Part shown: in pieces, positions 45,005 to 54,273 of the stretch
How positions within the stretch are numbered: position 1 is the first letter of the stretch
Layout: every line of letters begins with the position of its first letter
Source: Actinomycetaceae bacterium zg-1166
GTDB lineage: Bacteria; Actinomycetota; Actinomycetes; Actinomycetales; Actinomycetaceae
Reading direction: 5' to 3'
Assembly: GCA_015679245.1 (NCBI GenBank)
Contig: CP064953.1
Location: 124,001-188,000 of the forward strand
DNA: 64,000 bases
Position numbers and translations under genes: made by a program
Notes under the pieces: generated by a model
The model's database searches: none
What the model saw: the letters and a program-made list of their open reading frames with translations, nothing else
What the model was told of the DNA's origin: nothing

Positions 45005-47734
45005 TTAAATAATCTCCTTCTTCTGGCTACGGCGCAGGGCGAACCACCCTAACGGGATACGTATCCAGAAGGTGAGGAGGCGGAAAAGGAGCGCTGTGGA
45101 GAAGGCAATCGAATAGGGCACGCCCGCTGCGGTAAGCCCCACGGTGAGAGCCGCTTCCACGGGGCCGATTCCGCCGGGGGAAGGAACGATTGAACCCACG
45201 GAATTCGAGACAAGATAGGTGACGGTGAGGGTGACTATCGGTAGTTGGTAGCCGAAGGCTCCGAGCGCAAAACCAAAGGCCGTGACGTAACCGGCCGTCT
45301 GAATGAGGGAGCCGAGGAAGCCGTAGACGAGGCGAATGGGATGTGTTCCTAGCCAAACGAGGCGTGGCCATATCTGTTCCCCGATGGGGCGAAGTTTGGC
45401 CAGTACCCAACGACGTACCTGTGGTACAGCGAAACACACTGCCAAGACGAGGGCGATAATCGCAAGGGATATAAGTACGGCATTGGAGGGAACTGCGAAG
45501 GATCCCACATCTCCCGTGATGAGACTCAATACAAGGAGTAAAAGAATAGTTGTGACAAACTGCGCAACTTGAACTAGAGAAACGGTGGCTACTGCCACTG
45601 CAGTGGGAACTTTTTTCTTGTGAAGGTAGCGCAAATTGAGGGCAGCCGGTCCGATTCCCGCAGGAGCAACAAGCGCCACTACTGAGGCAGCAAGCTGTAC
45701 AGTCGTCGCTTCGCGTAGCATAAGTTTCTCTGCCGTGTAGGCCTGGAGCACCACGGCTGCTCCGAAGAATGAGGCCATCGAGGCTAGGAAACTCGCCACC
45801 ATCCACACGGGCTGGGCACCCTTGATTGTGAGGATGAGATCTTCCATATTGATTGAGGCGAGAAGGAGATAGACCGCTACCACGCCAATCGAGAGAGTGA
45901 CCACGGTGCGCGGGGAGAAACGGCGCAGTTCCACAGGGGAGACTTCGCGAGCTTGTGGAACTGATTCAGCGAGTGCTTCGCGTAGGTGCTGCATATCCTT
46001 GCGATCGGCGAATTGGGCGAGAGTAGAGGAAGGGACGATCGCCTTTTGAAGTACAGGGGCGAGAGTGAGGAGCTGATCGGTGGAGAGATTGCGCCTAGCT
46101 GAAGTGAGAGCACGCTCAATTCCAAGATGTGCAGCAAGGGCTGCAATCGCCTGCGCTAGGTCGATGCGGCGGCTCATTTCTGAGGAGGCAAGAGCTCCTT
46201 TACCCCAATGAATAAGACCGACAATTCCTTCACGTACCACGATTGAACGTGCAGTGATATTTCCGTGAGATATTCCGCGGGCGTGTGCCCGACCGAGGAT
46301 TGCCCACAAGTTGTCGAGGTTCTCGTCGGTGAGAATTTCCGGGTTAGCGAGGTTTTCCAGGGAGTATTCTCCCGTTACTTCGCCGGCGATGAGCATGGAT
46401 TTGTGCCCACGAGCCACACGCATGGAGCGTTCTGGCATGAGATTCGCATTTGCTGCGACGAGTTCCATGAGAACATGGCGATCAGCAGCACTATCCACCG
46501 AACGTTGAGAACGCCACGTGGTTGTGGTCAAAATGAAACGTTTCCACGCCGAGGAAAGAGCATCGAGGATCTGGCGATCCGTATCGAGGAGACTCACGTG
46601 GAAATGGGTGCCGTCGGCTGCTGTGACAAGGTAGTTTCGGGAGATATCCGCTGCCAGAGGGGGATGAAACTTCTCGCGTAACTGTGCACAGAGGCGCCCT
46701 GGATCCACGCTCGCATCGATCGTCATCTTACCGATGATGGGAGTTGAATCCTCTACGGGGGCGAAGAGTTCGTCGAGAGATTCCTCCCCAGGTTCAGCGA
46801 GGAGTTCACGGAGCTGGGCAAGGTCGAAGCGATCGGTGTATCCCAAAGGAAGTTTCGTGAAGGTGCGCCAGGCATAGAGGGGGCTTTCGCCATGAGCATC
46901 AAGACGCACGATGGAAGTGGCGTCAATTCCGGCGCGACGAATTGTGGCGATAAGGTGAGTTCCGGTGGCGCGTTCAGGAATGTCGCCAGCAATATAACGT
47001 GCGAGCGTTCCGCAGAGGATTCCAAGAAGAATCGTGATGAGAGCACCCGGTAGGGTTTGGTTTCCCTTCAATATAGAACCAACGATGGCCACGAGGAGGA
47101 GGAGCCAGCCCCACGAAGTTGCCTTCCATGTGTGCCCGGTGCTCGTGACAGTGAGAAGTGCCGCGATAACAGCCACGTAGGGGATAAGGAGTACGAAGGA
47201 TTGTTCTGCGATGGAATCGGAGAGTTGGCGGGTAATTTGTGCCAGCGGGAAGCTCTTTTCACAGATCCACAAGAAAATGTGTGCTGAGGCGATGGCTGCG
47301 AGTGCTGCACATAAGGAGGCGAATAACTTACGCCACTGGCGGTGCCACATGAGGTCGGCGGCGATGAGGATGGGGAGGAAGAAACTGAGGGCACCTTCCA
47401 CGACATTAATAGGGATAAAGAGGAGGGTTTCTAGGATATCCTGTGTGGCTGTGCGCACGTCGGTGGTGAGTGCGAGCGTAGTGGCCGAGGCGTAGGCCGC
47501 GAGCAGAAGGACGAATCCGATGGCGATGATCGTAAGTGCGGCAAGGTAAAGATCACGTGGTAGGTGCATCCACCGTGCGATCTCATCGACAAGTAAGACT
47601 TCGCGGATGTTTTCCGGTTCTGCTGTGTCGTCCACGTTTTCTACGAGTGGGAGGCAGCTGGGTTCTTCTTCAGGAGACGAGGGAGAGACGGGCATCTCAT
47701 CAGCACCGTTACTCATCTCCATCTCCTCACTCAC
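45005..47734 (-). CDS. Flippase-like (LPG synthase TM domain) protein with kinase-like insert
   Basis: 909 residues. The acidic N-terminal tail (about 1-55) is followed by about six membrane helices (60-265). A cytoplasmic region (270-600) reads like a degraded protein kinase: ILGRAHARGISHGNITARSI resembles the catalytic-loop HRD segment with His-Gly-Asn in place of His-Arg-Asp, and GLIHWGKGALA stands where DFG would be. The last 300 residues are an LPG-synthase-type membrane domain (UPF0104-like) with GPAALNLRYLHKKKVPTAVA and the hallmark SIVPSPGGIGPVEAALT. Homologues are thought to move lipids or modify phospholipid head groups. GTG 47734 follows a TAAGAT leaderless -10. Confidence 0.8.
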   Translation of the reverse strand: MSEEMEMSNGADEMPVSPSSPEEEPSCLPLVENVDDTAEPENIREVLLVDEIARWMHLPRDLYLAALTIIAIGFVLLLAAYASATTLALTTDVRTATQDILETLLFIPINVVEGALSFFLPILIAADLMWHRQWRKLFASLCAALAAIASAHIFLWICEKSFPLAQITRQLSDSIAEQSFVLLIPYVAVIAALLTVTSTGHTWKATSWGWLLLLVAIVGSILKGNQTLPGALITILLGILCGTLARYIAGDIPERATGTHLIATIRRAGIDATSIVRLDAHGESPLYAWRTFTKLPLGYTDRFDLAQLRELLAEPGEESLDELFAPVEDSTPIIGKMTIDASVDPGRLCAQLREKFHPPLAADISRNYLVTAADGTHFHVSLLDTDRQILDALSSAWKRFILTTTTWRSQRSVDSAADRHVLMELVAANANLMPERSMRVARGHKSMLIAGEVTGEYSLENLANPEILTDENLDNLWAILGRAHARGISHGNITARSIVVREGIVGLIHWGKGALASSEMSRRIDLAQAIAALAAHLGIERALTSARRNLSTDQLLTLAPVLQKAIVPSSTLAQFADRKDMQHLREALAESVPQAREVSPVELRRFSPRTVVTLSIGVVAVYLLLASINMEDLILTIKGAQPVWMVASFLASMASFFGAAVVLQAYTAEKLMLREATTVQLAASVVALVAPAGIGPAALNLRYLHKKKVPTAVAVATVSLVQVAQFVTTILLLLVLSLITGDVGSFAVPSNAVLISLAIIALVLAVCFAVPQVRRWVLAKLRPIGEQIWPRLVWLGTHPIRLVYGFLGSLIQTAGYVTAFGFALGAFGYQLPIVTLTVTYLVSNSVGSIVPSPGGIGPVEAALTVGLTAAGVPYSIAFSTALLFRLLTFWIRIPLGWFALRRSQKKEII

Positions 47735-47741
47735 ATGCTAA

Positions 47742-47747
47742 ATCTTA
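47742..47747 (-). promoter_or_regulatory. Leaderless -10 element (TAAGAT) of the flippase-like gene
   Basis: TAAGAT on the minus strand, 7 bases, then GTG 47734. A CTTGGNNCCAAG palindrome lies 15 bases upstream, over the -35 region. Confidence 0.5.
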
Positions 47748-47762
47748 CGTGGATGTGCCCCC

Positions 47763-47866
47763 CTTGGTGCCAAGATGTGAGGGAGAACCTTGCTGCAGGG
47801 AGACAGCGGGGAGACAATAGCGCGGGCGGGTGAAGGTCTTGGTGCCAAGATGTGTGCCAAGATGTA
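47763..47866. repeat. Repeated CTTGGTGCCAAG palindromes upstream of the flippase-like gene
   Basis: CTTGGTGCCAAGATGTG occurs at 47763-47779 and 47838-47854, and a third partial copy GTGCCAAGATGTA at 47854-47866. Each full copy holds the inverted repeat CTTGG-N2-CCAAG. The first overlaps the expected -35 region of the flippase gene promoter, so these are operator candidates. Confidence 0.6.
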
Positions 47867-47936
47867 GGGGAGGCTCGCAGTCGTTATCGCTGAGAGGGCG
47901 TGAGAGGAAAGGTCTGCTCCCTTATTCCTCTATTCG

Positions 47937-49511
47937 TCACTTCTCCTCATCGAAGCGCAGGTTCACATCCACATGTCCGGTTGTGCCGAATTCGAAGCTG
48001 AGATCTGTAGGTGCCCCGCGTTCAGGCTGCGTAAGATTCTGGCGCAGAGCTTCGAGCACATGGAAAGCTGCTGTAGGTAGACGTGGGATTGGGATATAAG
48101 CATCCTCACCCGTCAATGTTTGCGCAGCTTGTGTGTCTGCGGGTGTGGCATGTGCACCTCCCTTGCCCACTCGCGCACGCGCAGCGAAGCGAATACGGCG
48201 CTCACCTTTCATATGGATGTGCAGGTCAATCTCTTCCCATCCCGTCGGCGCTACATGAGCAAGAAGAAGAGCGAGAGTAGAGAGGAGATCTGGAGTAGAA
48301 GTGGAAAGTTCCTTCTCGCTTTCCACACTCACGAGATCGTGTACATCCCAACGCTGCGGTATCCACTTGCATACGGATTGCTCGGCAAGCTCTGCAAGTG
48401 GGCGTAGAGCAGTGAAAACTCCCTGTGTGAGGCGTGTGTAACCGAGCGCCTGAGCTAACGGAGCATCCACAAGTAGAGGCGTCACGTAGGCCATGAGTTG
48501 TGAGGACGAACCCTGCGTGCTTGGCTCCATACTGACGTTCACCCTGCGAGGTTCCTTCACATCCCCGTTTCCATCCCTCTGTGTGCTCTGGGAGGGTGTG
48601 CCCATGTTGAGGATACGGAGAATCCGTACGGGAATGCCACGGTCGCGGGCAAAGAGGGAATATTCGAAAATTTCAGATTCGCCCGCACGTTCACCGGCGG
48701 CTGCCGCCTCATTCTCAGATTCGGTGGCAGCTTCGCTTACGCAGGCACGTTTAGGTTCAATACGCTTGGCCCAGAGTCCCGAAGCAAGAAGTTCGAAACC
48801 TTCTTCATTTTGCGGTAATTGTGGGGCGACGAGCGTGGCGGCATGGAGTTGATTTCCTCGCGTATGTACGTCTGCGGCGACGATTCCCCACGGGCGGCGA
48901 AGTACAGGGCCGGTGAAGATGGATGGCGGTGCAGCAATAAAATTTCTCTTGGAGGTTTGATCCTCTGCTGGAGTGGAATCGTCGGTTTGAGTGGGGGCGT
49001 CTCCCTCGGTTCCATACGTCTCACCACCATGTGTGGCTCCGAATTCCCACCCCCATGCGAGGCCGTGATATGTGGCGAGGTGATGTGAAACATATCCCTG
49101 TGATTCCTGTGCTTTGGGGCGAAGTTGCCAGAGTTCTGATCCAGGAACCAGGCGTGTCGGTTCAATCCACAGAAGATGCGCGACATGGCTCTCACCCCAG
49201 TGCGTGAGCCCCGATCCATCAAAATCTCCTGTCTCTACGATCCCACCAAGGAGAGAATGCGGGTGGAGAGGCCCCACTGCTTTGCGTGCTCGAACGAAGG
49301 GAGAAGCTGGCAGGCGAAGGATGAAGAGCTCGTGCTCGGGGTAAGGAGTACCTTCCATGCCGCCGCCACTTAGGCGCACCAGTCCGGCAAAATCCTCTAC
49401 CCCTTGTAATTCGTGTGCATCGACGGCAAAGCCACCGCCGATGTCAAAACCTGTGCGGTAAGAATCGACGAGTGAGCGAGGAAGGAGAAGCTGATAGACA
49501 AGTTCTCCCAC
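47937..49511 (-). CDS. Unknown protein coupled to purB
   Basis: 524 residues; not recognised. It is globular and acidic, with no signal peptide or membrane helix. Visible features are an N-terminal GLVRLSGGGMEGTPYPEHELF block, two low-complexity segments (about 170-195, Thr/Asp-rich; and about 265-285, Glu/Ala-rich), a long central beta-rich region and a C-terminal end that reads TDLSFEFGTTGHVDVNLRFD. GTG 49511 starts one base after the purB stop, with GGAAG upstream, so its translation is coupled to purB. A link to purine metabolism is suggested only by position. Confidence 0.65.
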   Translation of the reverse strand: MGELVYQLLLPRSLVDSYRTGFDIGGGFAVDAHELQGVEDFAGLVRLSGGGMEGTPYPEHELFILRLPASPFVRARKAVGPLHPHSLLGGIVETGDFDGSGLTHWGESHVAHLLWIEPTRLVPGSELWQLRPKAQESQGYVSHHLATYHGLAWGWEFGATHGGETYGTEGDAPTQTDDSTPAEDQTSKRNFIAAPPSIFTGPVLRRPWGIVAADVHTRGNQLHAATLVAPQLPQNEEGFELLASGLWAKRIEPKRACVSEAATESENEAAAAGERAGESEIFEYSLFARDRGIPVRILRILNMGTPSQSTQRDGNGDVKEPRRVNVSMEPSTQGSSSQLMAYVTPLLVDAPLAQALGYTRLTQGVFTALRPLAELAEQSVCKWIPQRWDVHDLVSVESEKELSTSTPDLLSTLALLLAHVAPTGWEEIDLHIHMKGERRIRFAARARVGKGGAHATPADTQAAQTLTGEDAYIPIPRLPTAAFHVLEALRQNLTQPERGAPTDLSFEFGTTGHVDVNLRFDEEK

Positions 49512-49512
49512 G

Positions 49513-50943
49513 TTACTTCCGATCCACGTAAGTGACGAGGTCGGCAGCTAGACCCGTGTAGGTTGCCGGAGTGAGGGAGAGCAACCTCGCTTCCACGTCA
49601 GAGGGAATACCAAGCCCAGCAATGAACTCACGCATGGCGGCTTCGTCGATCTTCCTTCCCCGTGTGAGCTTCTTGAGGCGTTCGTAAGGTTCAGCCATTC
49701 CCGTGGCACCTGCTACGTGAGCTGCACGCATTGCTTGCTGTACAGCTTCACCCAGTACTTCCCATGCCGTGTCGAGATCAGCGGCTAGACGCTGAGGGTT
49801 GGGATCTACGCCCGCCATTCCTGCATGTAGATTCTCTAGAGCAAGCAGTGAATGGCCTAGTGCTACGCCGATATTGCGCTGTGTGGAGGAATCGGTGAGG
49901 TCGCGCTGGAATCGCGAAGTGACAAGTGTAGTGGCGAGAGAATCGAGGAGTGCCCCTGAAACTTCAAGATTTGCCTCGGCGTTCTCGAAGCGGATCGGAT
50001 TGACCTTGTGCGGCATTGTGGAAGATCCCGTGGAACCTTGAGCTGTGAGGTTCTGGTGGAAATAATCTAACGAAATGTAGAACCACATGTCGGTGGCGAG
50101 GTTATGCGCGATTCGTCCAGCGTGGGCGATATCGGCGTAGAGGTCAGCCTGCCAATCGTGCGGCTCGATCTGGGTAGTGAGCGGGTTCCATGTCAAACCC
50201 ATATGCTCGACGAACTCACGCGAGATTGCTATCCAGTCCGCCTCGGGTACAGAAAAAGAATGAGCGCCAAAGGTTCCCGTGGCTCCGGAGAATTTCCCCA
50301 AATATTCTGCACTTTCAATGCGGCGAAGTTGCCGGTTGAAACGCGAGGCAAAGACGGCCATTTCCTTACCGAGTGTAGTAGGTGTGGCAGTTTGTCCATG
50401 TGTGCGTGCGAGCATGGGGAGCTTGGCATGGGTGTGAGCGAGGCTGGCAAGTTGATCGGCTAGAGCACGTGCGGCGGGAAGCCACACGTGGGTGATACCA
50501 CCTTTGATATTGATGGCATATGCGAGATTGTTGATGTCCTCGCTGGTGGCGAAGATATGCACAAGCTCGCCAATTGTGGGAAGGATAGTGGCTTCACCCA
50601 GATGTGTGGGAGCCTCACGGAGGCGACGTTTGAGGAAGTATTCAACAGCCTTGACATCGTGGCGGGTTTCGGCTTCGATCTGAGAAAGTTCAGCGATCTC
50701 ACAGGCACCGAAAGTCTCGGGGATTGAACGGAGGTAGGCATCTTCGTCGTCGGAAAGAACAGGTGCTCCGGGGAGAATTCTCGCCTGGGTAAGGAAAATA
50801 AGCCACTCCACTTCCACACGAATGCGCGCACGGTTAAGGGCAGCTTCAGAGAAAAAATCGACGAGGGGTGCTACCTGGTGGCGATAACGTCCGTCGAGTG
50901 GCCCGAGGGTAATCGCGGGGGTGAGAGAGGCAAGTGAAACCAT
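49513..50943 (-). CDS. purB: Adenylosuccinate lyase
   Basis: 476 residues from ATG 50943; acts twice in purine synthesis, releasing fumarate from SAICAR and from adenylosuccinate. The fumarase/aspartase-superfamily signature is GSSTMPHKVNPIRFENAE. Catalytic His regions are ETRHDVKAVEYFLK and ARTHGQTATPTTLGKEMA. Near the start, ITLGPLDGRYRHQV is the usual PurB opening, which supports this start over the longer frame. CACAAT lies 6 bases upstream, possibly a leaderless -10. The next gene begins within 2 bases. Confidence 0.96.
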   Translation of the reverse strand: MVSLASLTPAITLGPLDGRYRHQVAPLVDFFSEAALNRARIRVEVEWLIFLTQARILPGAPVLSDDEDAYLRSIPETFGACEIAELSQIEAETRHDVKAVEYFLKRRLREAPTHLGEATILPTIGELVHIFATSEDINNLAYAINIKGGITHVWLPAARALADQLASLAHTHAKLPMLARTHGQTATPTTLGKEMAVFASRFNRQLRRIESAEYLGKFSGATGTFGAHSFSVPEADWIAISREFVEHMGLTWNPLTTQIEPHDWQADLYADIAHAGRIAHNLATDMWFYISLDYFHQNLTAQGSTGSSTMPHKVNPIRFENAEANLEVSGALLDSLATTLVTSRFQRDLTDSSTQRNIGVALGHSLLALENLHAGMAGVDPNPQRLAADLDTAWEVLGEAVQQAMRAAHVAGATGMAEPYERLKKLTRGRKIDEAAMREFIAGLGIPSDVEARLLSLTPATYTGLAADLVTYVDRK

Positions 50944-51062
50944 AAGAACATTGTGGCATGTCACCCTGGGCGGCAAGTTATCCGGGCACTAGGGAAGCTC
51001 CACACCTTATGTTCTACGAAGCACTTACGTGTGGGTGTGAGGAAATTTTCCTCATGACGGCT

Positions 51063-51440
51063 TTACCTTACGAGGGTGCTAACGGCGTCACATACTCGAT
51101 TGACCACGGCGAAGATAATGCTGGCGAGAACTGCCCACCATAGGCTCGTAAAGCCGATACCGAAGCCGATAGCGTGGCTCAAGGGTGCGGCAGCTAGGAG
51201 CACAAAGGCATTGATAAGGAAATAGAACAAACCCAGGGTAACGACTATCGCTGGGATGGAGAGAATAACGACGATTGGGCGGAGGATTATATTTGCCATG
51301 GCGAAAACAGTGCCTGCACCCAGATAGTAGAGGAGAGGAGTGTGGAGGGACTCCGGGCTGGTGAGTGTGACTCCAGCTAGAAGCTGCACGCACAGCCAGA
51401 GTACGGCGGCGTTTGCCGCAATGCGAAGGAGGAATCTCAT
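51063..51440 (-). CDS. Phage holin family (four-helix) membrane protein
   Basis: 125 residues from ATG 51440; the longer frame upstream lacks a start signal. Four hydrophobic helices; the family's conserved NIILRPIVVILSIPAIVVTLGLFYFLINA segment is present (shown in part: IILRPIVVILSIP). Such proteins (COG1950 type) are small inner-membrane proteins of unknown role and not true phage lysis proteins despite the family name. It stands alone, divergent from the aminotransferase gene. Confidence 0.87.
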   Translation of the reverse strand: MRFLLRIAANAAVLWLCVQLLAGVTLTSPESLHTPLLYYLGAGTVFAMANIILRPIVVILSIPAIVVTLGLFYFLINAFVLLAAAPLSHAIGFGIGFTSLWWAVLASIIFAVVNRVCDAVSTLVR

Positions 51441-51675
51441 AAACCCACTATAGGTGGCTGCAGTAAAAAGGGGCTGTGAGCTTGACCCAGCCGCGTGTGT
51501 GAAGTGTTCGGTGTAGGGCGCGCGGCGGGGCGGCAGCGTGCAGCTTGACTCAGCCACGCGTACGAAGCGTGGAGTGGTGTTCGTCTGTGGTGAAGGCTCA
51601 TCGCTTGCGTTGAGTGGGAGTCCGTGCAGTGGTGTGTCCTGCACGGATCGCCTCTGGCAGGGCACACTTGAGGGT

Positions 51676-52788
51676 ATGGATAATGCCAGCCACACCAGTT
51701 CTCATCGTGATCTGCATCCTAGCCACGCCTGGTTCCGCCCGGAAGTTTTTTCCTTGCCTTCGTATGTGCCGGGAAAACCTGCTGCGCTGGGCACTATCAA
51801 GCTCGCCTCGAACGAAGTTCCCTTCCCCACTCTTTCCCCTGTTCAGGCGGCTGTGGCGGGCGCGTTGGGGAAACTGGCCCGCTATCCGGATATGGCTGCC
51901 CACGAGTTGACGAGTGCTCTTGCTTCTTCCTTTGGTTGGCCCGACGATGGAGTGGTGCTCGGTAACGGCTCCACGGCACTTATCGAGAAGATTCTCCACG
52001 CCACCCTGCTCCCAGGGAGCGAAGCGATACTCGCCTGGCGTTCCTTTGAGGCTTACCCTATTGCTATTCAGGCAGCCGGAGGTGTGGCGGTGAAGGTGCC
52101 TCTCTTGCGCGATGGATCTCATGATCTGCGAGCTATGGCTAAAGCTGTTACCCCACACACCCGCGCAATCCTCCTCTGTTCCCCCAATAATCCCACCGGT
52201 GTCGCCTTCACTCACGAGGCACTCGCAGCCTTTCTTGCGCAGATTCCTGCTTCTATCCCTGTTGTGCTCGACGAGGCCTATATTCACTTTGTTCGGATGG
52301 ATGACCCTGTGCGCTCTCTTGAACTTCTCACTCTCCATGAGAATCTCATCGTGTTGCGTACTTTTTCCAAGGCTTATGGGCTTGCTGGGTTGCGCTGTGG
52401 TTTCGCTCTCTGCTCTCCCACTATGGCTCAAGGCTTACGTGCGATTGCCACACCTTTTGGTGTTAATTCCCTTGCCCAGGTGGCGGCAGTAGCCGCACTT
52501 CGCGCTCAGGATGCAGTGAAGGAACAGGTGGAGATAGTTATCGCTGAACGTGAAAGACTTACTTCAGCATTGGCTGCGCAGGATTGGCACCTTCCCGCCT
52601 CGAATGCAAACTTTCTCTGGTTTGAGTTGGGCAAGCTCAGCAGGCGTATGGAGGAGTTGTGTAGGGACGAGGGCGTGATAGTGCGACGTTTTGCTGACGA
52701 AGGTGTGCGTGTCACTGTTGCAGAGCCTGAAGGCTCACTGCGCTTACTTCGCGCTTTGGCACGTCTACGCGCTGAGCGTCAAGGCTAG
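51676..52788 (+). CDS. Histidinol-phosphate / aromatic aminotransferase
   Basis: 370 residues from ATG 51676, with GAGGG just upstream. Class I/II PLP enzyme: N-terminal KLASNEVPFPTLSP, VVLGNGSTALIEKIL, the cofactor contacts CSPNNPTGV and VLDEAYIHF, the PLP lysine in RTFSKAYGLAGLRCGF, and a C-terminal Arg in GSLRLLRAL. It belongs to the HisC subgroup; the actinobacterial HisC2/Pat branch also transaminates phenylpyruvate and related aromatic keto acids. It is not in a his operon, so an aromatic or dual role is plausible, with pheA also in this window. Confidence 0.9.
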   Translation: MDNASHTSSHRDLHPSHAWFRPEVFSLPSYVPGKPAALGTIKLASNEVPFPTLSPVQAAVAGALGKLARYPDMAAHELTSALASSFGWPDDGVVLGNGSTALIEKILHATLLPGSEAILAWRSFEAYPIAIQAAGGVAVKVPLLRDGSHDLRAMAKAVTPHTRAILLCSPNNPTGVAFTHEALAAFLAQIPASIPVVLDEAYIHFVRMDDPVRSLELLTLHENLIVLRTFSKAYGLAGLRCGFALCSPTMAQGLRAIATPFGVNSLAQVAAVAALRAQDAVKEQVEIVIAERERLTSALAAQDWHLPASNANFLWFELGKLSRRMEELCRDEGVIVRRFADEGVRVTVAEPEGSLRLLRALARLRAERQG

Positions 52789-52927
52789 GGGCGCGCATAG
52801 GTTAACGTTTTTTCCTAGCGTGGTTGAGAAGACAAGCCCACAAGACTAGCGTGTGCGAGGTCAGCGCTCACCCTAAGGGGGAGGGTATCCTCGCCATTTC
52901 TGCCACCCGATCTACCTGATCTGGAAT

Positions 52928-53908
52928 TTAGAATGTGTGCGCTTCGGCGCGGCGGATCGTGAAGCCGTGCCCAGACAGGGCGCTCCAACATTCAACTCCA
53001 CGAGTACGATCAGCGGTACAGGCGAAGTCTCCATGCGTAATCGTCGCCCCATACGGAGCAATTACTGAGGAGTTGTATTCCACGTCGCAATCGGCGCGTA
53101 CGTCTCCGGCACGCTCTAGATGGTAAGTAGCGGTGTAGCCCTCACAGCCTGGTGGAGAAACGTAATCGTAGGTGTAGATCGAGCAGGCCACTGAGGAATC
53201 GCCGAACTGGCAGCGGATGTTATTTGCTTCTGTGGTGAATTCGGTTGAGTTGATCGCATTTTCTGGGATTGCGCGCACAATATGTTTCCATGTGGGGCTG
53301 AGGGAGATGCGTGAAGCTGTGGGATTCGTGGATGTGTGTAGAGCCTTCTCTATTGCCACGGTGTAGTCTGCGCCGCACTGAGCTGAGAGTTGGGTGAGTG
53401 TGGAGAGGAAAAGATCTTCGTCGGAGGCGGTGAAGTCTGCACGTGAAGCAAAGGAGATGAGAGTGTTTGCCGCTGTGGTGGCTTCGTTGCAGTTGGGAGA
53501 GGAGAGAAGGTCGGTTACCGCGTTGCGTGCACGTGTCTCCTCGTCAGGTTCAACGTGTACATTCGGTGTAGGAGTTGAACTCTGAGCCGATGGCGTCGCT
53601 GGGAAAGATTTCGTATTCCCGCCTACGAGAGAGCGCCCTACCTGGAAGGAGCGCACCATAAAGATGACGAGGATGACAGCGAGGAGAAAAATAGCGGCAC
53701 CGATAAGGAAATAGAGGGGGCCGCGTGAGGAAGGAGTGGTTCCTGGAAGAGACGACAGGGAGGCAAAGTTGCCTTGATCTGTGCCGAAACTTCCTTCAGC
53801 AAAGTGTGATTCCTCGAAGCTCGTTACGTGAGATTCGCCGAGGGGCTGGGCTTGTCCGGCCTCAGATTTACGAGGCTGGAACCCCTTTGAGGAATTCTGC
53901 TCGGACAT
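52928..53908 (-). CDS. Unknown single-pass membrane protein
   Basis: 326 residues. A 75-residue Ser/Gln-rich cytoplasmic N-terminus is followed by one membrane helix (FLIGAAIFLLAVILVIFMV) and an extracytoplasmic region. The linker after the helix is Ser/Thr/Pro-rich, then comes a helical segment (about 125-200) and a Cys-containing beta-rich end (CQFGDSSVACSIYTYD, GCEGYTATYHLE, DFACTADRTRGVECWS). Three cysteine pairs suggest disulphides. Family not recognised; similar anchored proteins are common in Actinomycetaceae. Start ATG 53908. Confidence 0.7.
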   Translation of the reverse strand: MSEQNSSKGFQPRKSEAGQAQPLGESHVTSFEESHFAEGSFGTDQGNFASLSSLPGTTPSSRGPLYFLIGAAIFLLAVILVIFMVRSFQVGRSLVGGNTKSFPATPSAQSSTPTPNVHVEPDEETRARNAVTDLLSSPNCNEATTAANTLISFASRADFTASDEDLFLSTLTQLSAQCGADYTVAIEKALHTSTNPTASRISLSPTWKHIVRAIPENAINSTEFTTEANNIRCQFGDSSVACSIYTYDYVSPPGCEGYTATYHLERAGDVRADCDVEYNSSVIAPYGATITHGDFACTADRTRGVECWSALSGHGFTIRRAEAHTF

Positions 53909-54273
53909 GTGTGTCCTCTCGTCTCATCGGCCACCACTGAACCGATCTGGCATGTGGGATAGCGAACTCCGATGAGCGCTGTCACGGGAGGCTGTGCAGG
54001 TTGCAGCCTTTTCTCCTCGCACATGGTATGGGCATAACCCCCTCCACGCTACCGGACTTGGTGAAAATGGGCGAGCGAGATCGCGGAAAATAATGAAAGA
54101 GCAACCAAATTGTTACCAAATGTTCATAATTTGATATTTTGCGCCAATCTGAACAGTGGTGGGATTCTCTTTCATGAGTGATCGGATTCGCCTTTGTCCA
54201 TGGTTGGATTCTCCCACGTATTTAATGATGAAGCTCTCTTATTATCGGAATGCCATGGGCTGGATTCTTTCTT
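53909..54273. other. 365-base gap between a membrane-protein gene and the Nudix gene
   Basis: No gene seen. The part around 54095-54140 is notably AT-rich and may hold the promoter of the leftward membrane-protein gene. No terminator could be identified for the Nudix gene. Confidence 0.35.
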
